Assembly: GCA_023386955.1 (NCBI GenBank)
Contig: JAEWIS010000033.1
Span: 62,001 to 126,000 of the forward strand
DNA: 64,000 bases
Direction of reading: 5' to 3'
DNA from: Bacillota bacterium
GTDB lineage: Bacteria > Bacillota > Bacilli > Paenibacillales > NBRC-103111
Shown here: positions 58,470 through 64,000 of the stretch, piece by piece
How positions within the stretch are numbered: the stretch's first letter is position 1
Layout: each line of letters opens with the position of its first letter
Position numbers and translations under genes: made by a program
The notes under the pieces: generated by a model
Databases searched by the model: none
What the model was told of the DNA's origin: nothing
Seen by the model: the letters and a program-made list of their open reading frames with translations, nothing else

Positions 58470-59500
58470 AAATCGTGTATCTGGATTGCTTTTCGGGCAT
58501 TGCCGGGGACATGACCCTAGCGGCCCTGGTGGATGCAGGCGCGGATAAGGATTATGTGGAGCAGGAGCTGGCCAAGCTGCCGGTGGACCCCTTTTCCCTC
58601 CGTTGGTCCCGGGTGACCAAACGGGGCGTCTCCGCCCTGAAGCTGGACGTGCTCCTGGACGAGGCCAACCCGCCCAAGCAGCATCGCCATTACAAGGAAA
58701 TTGTAGAAATGATCGTCCGGGCCGGCTTCAGCGAAAAAGCTACCGCCCTGGCGCTCTCCATCTTCGAGAAAATTGCCGTAGCGGAGGCCAAAATCCATGA
58801 TGTGCCGGTGGAGCGTGTACACTTCCATGAAGTAGGCGCCATCGACTCCATTGTGGACGTAATCGGGGTTGCGCTGGCTCTGGATTCTCTGGAGGCGGAT
58901 AAAATCATCAGCTCCCCGGTCCCCTTAGGCTCGGGCTCCATCCGCATCGACCATGGCCTTTACCCAGTGCCGGCTCCGGCCACCCTGGAGATGATGCGGG
59001 GCATCCCCGTTGCCGAAAGCCGCCTGCGAATGGAGCTGACGACACCTACAGGCGCAGGCATCATCGCGGGAGCAGCCACCGGCTTCCTCATGTCCCTGCC
59101 GTCCATGATCGTGGACAGCATCGGCTATGGAGCCGGTACCCGGGACCTGGCGGATCAGCCCAATGTGCTGCGTGTAGTGATTGGTCATACGGAGCCGTAT
59201 CTGGACAAGTGGCATACCCAGCATGAGCTGCATCATGTGGAGCATGTTCACGAGCATGCCCATCACCATCACCACCATGACGACTCCCATGAGCATGTCC
59301 ACCACCATCACCACGGGGACGATCATGAGCATGGACACGGGCATCATCACCATCACGGCGATGATCATCACGGACATACGCATGCCCATGATGAAGAGCA
59401 TACCCATGATCACCATCACAGTGGTCATTCCCACTCCCATCCCCATGCGCATGAACAGGAGACCCTGAGCGGAGAAGCTGCCTGCGATACCAAGCACTAA
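58466..59500 (+). CDS. larC: LarC N-terminal half (LarC1), nickel insertion, with His-rich tail
   Basis: A 344-residue protein that inserts nickel in the last step of pincer cofactor synthesis. The start MKIVYLDCFSGIAGDMTLAA, VHFHEVGAIDSIVDVIG and ELTTPTGAGIIAGA are the LarC1 signatures. The last 90 residues are dominated by His, Asp and Gly (for example EHVHHHHHGDDHEHGHG), a likely nickel store. In L. plantarum LarC1 continues into LarC2 by a ribosomal frameshift; here the frame ends at 59500, a terminator follows, and the LarC2 part lies on the opposite strand at 59608-60090. Confidence 0.93.
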   Translation: MKIVYLDCFSGIAGDMTLAALVDAGADKDYVEQELAKLPVDPFSLRWSRVTKRGVSALKLDVLLDEANPPKQHRHYKEIVEMIVRAGFSEKATALALSIFEKIAVAEAKIHDVPVERVHFHEVGAIDSIVDVIGVALALDSLEADKIISSPVPLGSGSIRIDHGLYPVPAPATLEMMRGIPVAESRLRMELTTPTGAGIIAGAATGFLMSLPSMIVDSIGYGAGTRDLADQPNVLRVVIGHTEPYLDKWHTQHELHHVEHVHEHAHHHHHHDDSHEHVHHHHHGDDHEHGHGHHHHHGDDHHGHTHAHDEEHTHDHHHSGHSHSHPHAHEQETLSGEAACDTKH

Positions 59501-59524
59501 ACTGCCATCCGGCAGCCCAAATAC

Positions 59525-59597
59525 AAAAAAAGTGAATGTATCTTCCGAAGAGGCCGATTGTACCGGTCGCCGCGGGACATCCATTCACTTTTTTTTG
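59525..59597. terminator. bidirectional terminator between the two LarC parts
   Basis: AAAAAAAGTGAATG (59525-59538, approximately) pairs with CATTCACTTTTTTT at about 59582-59595 around a loop of some 44 bases. T runs lie on both strands, so it serves both convergent genes. Confidence 0.7.
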
Positions 59598-59607
59598 TGG
59601 ACTTTCG

Positions 59608-60090
59608 TCAAACCAGCGGTCCCGCCGCGCTCCGGTAACGGCTTCTCACCTCTTCGTATACTTCCTTCAGGGGTACCTTGTGGAGCCGCGCGGCCTCCTC
59701 GCATTCCCGGAACTCGGGGGCGAACTGCACCACTTTCCCCTGGTGGTACCCCACCTTCACCGTCATGGGGCCGAAGCAGGTCTCCACCCGGATGAACTCC
59801 CGGCCAAGACGGTGGCATTCCGCCCGTATGTACCGCAGCCCCAGTGTGGTGGTTTCCGCAAAAATCACCTGCTCCATTGCGGCGATGCCTTCTTCGCCTA
59901 CCAGCACATTCAGCATGATGCCAGGCCTGCCCTTTTTCATAATAATTGGAATCCAGTACACATCATTGGCTCCCGCAGCCAGCAGAAGATCCGTTATGTA
60001 AGAGGTAAATTCCGGATTCATGTCATCCAGATTGGCCTGAATGACCACCATTCCTCCGTCGGTGTGCTCTTGTCTGTGCGAATGCTCCAA
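59608..60090 (-). CDS. LarC C-terminal half (LarC2) as a separate gene on the opposite strand
   Basis: A 160-residue protein: VVIQANLDDMNPEFTSYITD, LLLAAGANDVYWIPIIMKKG, then RPGIMLNVLV and an RVETCFGPMTVKVGY stretch. This is the C-terminal domain of LarC proteins. The first residues MEHSHRQEHTDGG keep the His-rich linker that normally joins the two halves. The TTG at 60090 has GGGAGG eight bases upstream, so it looks expressed on its own. The gene is convergent with larC1. Two separate polypeptides would have to assemble to give a complete LarC. Confidence 0.88.
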   Translation of the reverse strand: MEHSHRQEHTDGGMVVIQANLDDMNPEFTSYITDLLLAAGANDVYWIPIIMKKGRPGIMLNVLVGEEGIAAMEQVIFAETTTLGLRYIRAECHRLGREFIRVETCFGPMTVKVGYHQGKVVQFAPEFRECEEAARLHKVPLKEVYEEVRSRYRSAAGPLV

Positions 60091-60203
60091 GGCCGGTCCC
60101 TCCCATCAGGATAAAATTCGACTCCCTTAAACATGCTAAGTATAGCACACACACATGGAGTACATGCCAAATTGGCTTAAACCAGGAGCGGGAGGACGAT
60201 CAT

Positions 60204-61250
60204 ATGGGACGGCGGCACCGATACGGCGGTCTCGCGGCAGCAGCGGCCTTCGTCTGGCTGGCCGGGGCAGGGCTTGCAGCTGCGGAACCGGCAGGGGCAG
60301 ATGCGGAGGTCTCGTCTCCACAGGCCGCTGCAGCGGCCGATCAGGCCTATGGGGAACGCAAGGCCCTGTTTGAGGAAACCAGCACCATTACAGGCATCAG
60401 GTGGTTTGATTTGGCCGCGGCCGATCAATATGAACGCACCATGAACTTTGTGAAGAAGCGCACACCGGGCGACGGGCTGGTGGCCGTTTATTTCTCACCG
60501 GAGGACTGGGCGGGGTTGGCTAATCCGGACCGGACGGATACCAGTCCGTTAGGGATTGCGGCATTCGGCGGCAAAGGTCTGGACGGAAACGGGGATGGGC
60601 GGGCGGACCGGAACAGCGATCTGGACAGGCTGGCAGCCTTCGCGCGGCAGATTACCAAATTCGGGACGGATGAGGAAAACTTCCGGATCGGGTTATGGGA
60701 ATATTACCAGAATAACCGGGCGGTCGAACGGATTCTCCAGTTTTCCAAAATTTATGCCGCCTACGGTACCCTGGATTTGTTTACCCACGCATTTCCTCTC
60801 CCGCTGGGGGCGGATTATTCGTACCGGGATACCTGGGGCGCCAGCCGCGGGTGGGGAGGCGACCGGATTCATGAGGGAACCGACCTCTTCGCCCACCATG
60901 GTGTTCCAGTCCGCAGCACCTGCTACGGAATTATTGAGGTCATGGGCTGGAATCCCTTCGGCGGATGGAGAGTAGGTATCCGGGATCTGAATAATGTGTA
61001 TCATTATTACGCCCACCTCTCCGGCTTCAGCAAGGAGGTCAAAACCGGCGATGTGGTCAAGCCTGCACAGGTGATCGGCTGGGTGGGAAGCTCCGGCTAC
61101 GGCAAACCCGGCACCTCCGGGAAATTCCCTCCGCATCTGCATTTTGGCCTGTACCGGGATAACGGCTTGGCCGAATGGTCCTTCGACCCTTATTCCCACC
61201 TCAAAAAATGGGAGCGGGAGGAACGGGCCGCAGGCCGCAAAAAGAAATAA
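60204..61250 (+). CDS. lytH: M23 family peptidase, LytH-like (sporulation L-Ala-D-Glu endopeptidase)
   Basis: A 348-residue exported protein with a signal peptide of about 27 residues (LAAAAAFVWLAGAGLAAAEP). The peptidase domain lies at about residues 215-330: GGDRIHEGTDLFAHHGVPV (HxxxD zinc ligands) and FPPHLHFGLYRDNG (HxH). The middle region, YERTMNFVKKRTPGDGLVAV, matches B. subtilis LytH (YunA), which trims stem peptides in spore cortex under sigma-K. GGGAGG lies nine bases before the ATG. Divergent from the larC2 gene. lytH and yutD lie close together in B. subtilis as well, so the lar genes may be inserted between them here. Confidence 0.87.
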   Translation: MGRRHRYGGLAAAAAFVWLAGAGLAAAEPAGADAEVSSPQAAAAADQAYGERKALFEETSTITGIRWFDLAAADQYERTMNFVKKRTPGDGLVAVYFSPEDWAGLANPDRTDTSPLGIAAFGGKGLDGNGDGRADRNSDLDRLAAFARQITKFGTDEENFRIGLWEYYQNNRAVERILQFSKIYAAYGTLDLFTHAFPLPLGADYSYRDTWGASRGWGGDRIHEGTDLFAHHGVPVRSTCYGIIEVMGWNPFGGWRVGIRDLNNVYHYYAHLSGFSKEVKTGDVVKPAQVIGWVGSSGYGKPGTSGKFPPHLHFGLYRDNGLAEWSFDPYSHLKKWEREERAAGRKKK

Positions 61251-61282
61251 AAAAAGCCGGGGGATCGCTCCTCCGGCCTTGC
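61249..61282. terminator. Rho-independent terminator
   Basis: AAGCCGGGGGA pairs with TCCTCCGGCCTT around TCGC, just after the lytH-like stop codon and next to the convergent transglutaminase gene. Confidence 0.8.
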
Positions 61283-61288
61283 TGTTTA

Positions 61289-62068
61289 TTAGTAGCTCTT
61301 AGCGGCAACGTACTTGCTGCTGTCCTTGGCGAAGGCGGCGCTTCCGCTGCCTGCATCCACGGTGGTATCTACAGTTACCCATGCCCCGTTCAGAAGCACT
61401 TCGTTCCAGGCGTGATATACGTTGACATATTCCGATGTGCCCATCATCAGCTTGGTGGGTACCCCGACGCTGCGGGTCATGGCGGCAAAAAGGGAGGAAT
61501 AGTCGTAGCAGATGCCTGTCCCGTCCACCAATACTTGGCTCAGGTTAGGAATGTACCCGGTAGCAACATTGACAGCCAGCTCATAATCATAGGTTACAGA
61601 ACCGATTATATAGTCATAAATGGCCTTGACCTTGGCTTCGTCTGTGTTCAAGCCTGTAGTCAATTCCTTGGCTTTCGCCACAACTTCCGGAGCAGCAGCC
61701 CAGTTCACATTTTGGGTGGAGTTCAGGTAAACGGCGTTGGCATCGGCCAGCACAACATCTTTGGTAGCCGAGTATACACTCTTGTACTTGTTGCCGGTGG
61801 TATTCTCCAGTACGGCAATTTTGTAGGTTCCATCGCCCAGTTGAAGCGGGAAGCTTTCTTCGGTTCCGTTATTCTTCAAGTCATAGGTGTAGCTTGTCCC
61901 GTCCTTGGTAACCATGACCTTGACCCGGGCACCGGAATCTGCTTGGTATTGGACGCCGATGGATCCGGCCGAGAGCTTGCTGTCATTCAACCAGGATGCG
62001 GCAGATGCGGCGGATGCATATGCGAAAAGCATACTTGCTGCGACAATAGACGTGATGAACTTCCGCAT
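61289..62068 (-). CDS. secreted transglutaminase-like (TgpA/LanC-type fold) protein
   Basis: A 259-residue protein with a signal peptide (about 25 residues, ending AYASAASAAS). Residues about 145-240 form a transglutaminase-like domain: the catalytic Cys in DGTGICYDYSSLFAAMTRSV, the His in VYHAWNEVLL and the Asp in TVDTTVD. Residues 30-110 form a beta domain. Such secreted proteins act as cysteine peptidases or crosslinkers at the cell surface. The ATG at 62068 lies behind AAGGAGG at eight bases. The leader carries two c-di-GMP-I riboswitches, so production depends on c-di-GMP and may link to biofilm or motility. Confidence 0.85.
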   Translation of the reverse strand: MRKFITSIVAASMLFAYASAASAASWLNDSKLSAGSIGVQYQADSGARVKVMVTKDGTSYTYDLKNNGTEESFPLQLGDGTYKIAVLENTTGNKYKSVYSATKDVVLADANAVYLNSTQNVNWAAAPEVVAKAKELTTGLNTDEAKVKAIYDYIIGSVTYDYELAVNVATGYIPNLSQVLVDGTGICYDYSSLFAAMTRSVGVPTKLMMGTSEYVNVYHAWNEVLLNGAWVTVDTTVDAGSGSAAFAKDSSKYVAAKSY

Positions 62069-62083
62069 ACAAAAAACCTCCTT

Positions 62084-62166
62084 CGGGAGCTGGCTGCCAT
62101 TCTTCTGACGAAGGGAAGGCCCTTTAGCTTTGCGTCCCTGCTTTTCAGCAGGTTTGCCGTTATCGG
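62084..62166 (-). promoter_or_regulatory. c-di-GMP-I riboswitch (GEMM-I), proximal copy
   Basis: On the minus strand: GATAACGGCAAACCTGCTGA, a GAAA tetraloop, CAGGGACGCAAAGCTAAAGG and, after a variable stem, GGCAGCCAGCTCCCGAAGG. GGCAAACC, GGACGCAAAGC and the tetraloop receptor GCAGCCAGCTCCCG are the class I consensus. Its 3' end overlaps the AAGGAGG ribosome binding site of the transglutaminase-like gene, so control of translation is likely. Confidence 0.9.
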
Positions 62167-62211
62167 TGTAGGCTTGGGTGATGCCTTTAAAAAATGAAAA
62201 AAGCCAATTGC

Positions 62212-62300
62212 ATTCGGTAGCTGGCTGCCATCCTTCTTGGGAAGGGAAGACCCTGTAGCTTTGCGTCCCAGCCTTTCGGCAGGTTTGCCATTTATCGTGT
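62212..62300 (-). promoter_or_regulatory. c-di-GMP-I riboswitch (GEMM-I), distal copy
   Basis: On the minus strand: ATGGCAAACCTGCCGAAAGG, CTGGGACGCAAAGCTACAGG and GGATGGCAGCCAGCTACCG, all class I consensus elements. Right after the aptamer GCAATTGGCTTTTTTC follows; AGCCA inside the aptamer's 3' strand can pair with TGGCT before that T run, giving a possible terminator that competes with ligand binding. Confidence 0.9.
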
Positions 62301-62413
62301 ATTGCCTTTGGTTTTAATCTATCAGAAATTCGACATTTTTTCAATAGAGTTGTAGAAAAATATGCTAGTACCTATAGCCTGTCCTTCACAGGAAAGACAT
62401 TTTTTTGAATGAC

Positions 62414-62455
62414 AAAAAAGCTGCCGGAATCTCTGTCCGGCAGCTTTCTTTGGCC
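62414..62455 (-). terminator. Rho-independent terminator of the surface protein gene
   Basis: AAAAAAGCTGCCGG (62414-62427) pairs with CCGGCAGCTTTCTT (62437-62450) after the stop codon at 62467 on the minus strand. Confidence 0.9.
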
Positions 62456-62466
62456 TGTGATTTGGG

Positions 62467-64000
62467 TTACTTCTTCAAACGGAATCTCCGCAGGGAAACT
62501 CCCGCAACCAGCAGGCCTATTCCTGCCAATTGCCACAGCAATCTCCGCTCCTCGCCGGTTTGGGGTAAGGTGGCTATCTCCGGCGCTGGGGTCAAGCCTC
62601 CCAAGGGGACCTCCTCCACATCGATTTCGATAAGCAGGTCTTCCCCGTTGCCATCCTTGTCCACGATATTGACTGTAAAGGAATCCTTCCCGGTATATCC
62701 AGGGTCAGGCGTATACAGCCAGCTGCCGGTATCGTCCACGCTCAATGTGCCATGCCCCGGGGGTTTGGCAATATCCACCTTTCCTCCCTCCGGTACCGGT
62801 ACGGAGCCTCCCTTAGGCGTGTCCTGATCCGTAATTTCGGTCAAGGGTGTCGGAGTAGGGGATGGTTTCGGTGTTCCAGGCTCCGGTGTAACACTGGGAG
62901 ACGGGCTGGCCGAAGCCTCTGTGGTGGCTTGAGGCGTCGGGGTGGCCGTCACTGCAGGCGTCGGGCTGGCGCTGGGGCTGACAGTGGGACTGGGAGTCGG
63001 GGTGCTTGGTTCCTCCCCTGACCCGCCTGAATTCCCATCAGGTGTCGGCGTCGGCGTTGGTGTCGGCGTTGCCGTTGGTGTTGCTGTCGGCGTTGCTGTT
63101 GGTGTCGGTGTCGGTGTTGCCGTTGGTGTTGCTGTCGGCGTTGCTGTCGGTGTCGGCGTCGGTGTTGCTGTCGGTGTTGCCGTTGGAGTAGCCGTTGGTG
63201 TTGCCGTCGGTGTTGCCGTCGGTGTTGCCGTTGGCGTAGCCGTCGGTGTTGCCGTTGGCGTAGGTGTTGGCGTCACAGACGGAAGCTTCTCATTGGTCAG
63301 CACCGTGGTAACCGCGGCGGTATTGATGGTGATATTGTGGGACGCCGTGTCCAAACGGTAGCCAACCGGCGCCTTAACCTCCTTCAGCACGTAGCTGCCC
63401 CCGTACAACCGGGTAAATACAATTTCGCCCTGAGCATCCGTCTTCCCGCTGGCCACATAAATCTCGCCTGAACCGGATTTGCGGTACAGATCGAATTCCG
63501 CGCCGGCAAGCCGCACATTGGAATCCGCCGCATCCTTTTTCACAACAGTAAGATTGGCATTGGTGATGCCGCCGCTTCCGGTCCCTTCCCCGGAGGAAAA
63601 TTTAACCACAACATTCGTGGTATTGCTGGTTTTGGTGCTGGTCACATTGGTGCCGGACAACAGGGCGGTATTCGACACCGTTTCATTGTTATTGGCAATG
63701 ACCAGACTTTGATATTCCAGAATATAGGGTTTGGTGATGGTATTCAGGAAGATCAGCTCAAATACAGGCTTGCCATCCTTGTCCTGGCTGTAATTAAGGG
63801 TGTAATCCGTCCCCTTCTGCAAAAGAGTGGCCCCTTTGGTCACATTAACCTTGGTGGGATCGGAAGAATTCTGGCTGACCACCGTGTTGTACACCTTGAA
63901 GGAATCCTGTACAAACATCTGGTTGGCTGATCCCGTATCCGTAATAACGGCATTTTCGATGGTGGATTGGTTCCGGTTAATATGGATGGTCCAATTGATC
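62467..64000 (-). CDS. LPXTG-anchored surface adhesin with Cna-B/SpaA domain, partial
   Basis: The minus strand is open from the window end to a stop at 62467, giving at least 511 residues of the C-terminal part. In order: a collagen-adhesin-like domain, open from before residue 1 ([15 protein letters not shown]); a SpaA/Cna-B domain at about 150-240 ([32 protein letters not shown]); a Pro/Thr repeat stretch of about 90 residues built from PTAT and PTPT units, then a Ser/Thr/Pro-rich part; a cadherin-like Big_9-type domain ([20 protein letters not shown]); and a sorting signal LPQTG followed by a hydrophobic segment and RRFRLKK. It would be covalently fixed to peptidoglycan by sortase A. No sortase gene is in the window. 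Confidence 0.92.
   Translation of the reverse strand, partial: INWTIHINRNQSTIENAVITDTGSANQMFVQDSFKVYNTVVSQNSSDPTKVNVTKGATLLQKGTDYTLNYSQDKDGKPVFELIFLNTITKPYILEYQSLVIANNNETVSNTALLSGTNVTSTKTSNTTNVVVKFSSGEGTGSGGITNANLTVVKKDAADSNVRLAGAEFDLYRKSGSGEIYVASGKTDAQGEIVFTRLYGGSYVLKEVKAPVGYRLDTASHNITINTAAVTTVLTNEKLPSVTPTPTPTATPTATPTATPTATPTATPTATPTATPTATPTPTPTATPTATPTATPTPTPTATPTATPTATPTPTPTPTPDGNSGGSGEEPSTPTPSPTVSPSASPTPAVTATPTPQATTEASASPSPSVTPEPGTPKPSPTPTPLTEITDQDTPKGGSVPVPEGGKVDIAKPPGHGTLSVDDTGSWLYTPDPGYTGKDSFTVNIVDKDGNGEDLLIEIDVEEVPLGGLTPAPEIATLPQTGEERRLLWQLAGIGLLVAGVSLRRFRLKK

Noticed and set aside
62942..63361. open frame encoding long runs of Val and Gly
   Set aside because: It is the antisense reading of the Pro/Thr repeat of the surface protein.

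Overview
The window looks like chromosomal DNA of a spore-forming, Gram-positive Bacillales bacterium, most probably Paenibacillus or a close relative. Evidence: two alpha/beta-type SASP genes with sigma-G-like promoters, a cwlJ-gerQ germination pair, ylbJ, a lytH-like M23 peptidase, a tRNA-Trp T-box before trpS, B. subtilis-type conserved genes (yfhP, yycC, yutD, ylaF-like), an lpl/ytcP-type sugar ABC transporter with a membrane-anchored AraC regulator, and strong AGGAGG ribosome binding sites. No rRNA, tRNA, complete insertion sequence or CRISPR array was seen.

Layout. (1) 1-8.5 kb is an AT-rich accessory island: a PIN-like nuclease (cut by the window edge), four poorly known genes (two or three membrane-anchored, one DUF2971), an orphan HsdR-N nuclease, a small DUF6979-like protein, a membrane protein, then an ImmA/IrrE protease pseudogene behind a LexA-like box and a broken tyrosine integrase. 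It reads as a decayed mobile element that may carry defence genes. (2) 8.6-12.3 kb: a pentapeptide-repeat protein, a PH-domain protein, a NarL-type response regulator and a four-gene agr-like operon (sensor-like membrane protein, AgrB, 40-residue AgrD-like peptide, stand-alone LytTR protein). Neither a kinase nor a receiver domain is present in that operon. (3) 12.4-20.5 kb: GH28 glycosidase, Toprim protein, AEC transporter, heme O synthase, cwlJ-gerQ, a second pentapeptide protein, an EamA transporter and a DeoR regulator. (4) 20.9-30.8 kb: a minus-strand polysaccharide-use locus: binding lipoprotein, two permeases, AraC regulator, GH35 beta-galactosidase, heparinase II/III-type lyase. (5) 31-40.8 kb: metallophosphoesterase, BmrC/BmrD-like heterodimeric exporter, fossils of another sugar cluster (fused permease/deacetylase pseudogene, AraC scrap), a DUF1593 protein and yfhP. 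(6) 40.9-56.5 kb: housekeeping and sporulation genes (SASPs, trpS with T-box, ArsP-type permease, PepF, L-lactate dehydrogenase, ylbJ, glycogen phosphorylase, NAD kinase, yutD with a long disordered tail). (7) 56.8-60.1 kb: the larE-larB-larC nickel-pincer cofactor operon. The C-terminal half of LarC lies separately on the opposite strand. (8) 60.2-64 kb: lytH-like peptidase, a secreted transglutaminase-fold protein behind two tandem c-di-GMP-I riboswitches, and an LPXTG surface protein that runs off the window.

Two families of dispersed intergenic repeats are visible: a TGCAAAAGTGCA palindrome family at 20.7-20.9 kb, and a TAACGGAACT...GTTA family at 32.3, 53.8 and 55.2 kb. The strongest candidates for something new are the agr-like operon whose sensor lacks a kinase and whose LytTR regulator lacks a receiver, the split and inverted LarC, and the tandem c-di-GMP riboswitch leader. 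All family names come from reading the translated sequences and recalled family knowledge; no search was run.
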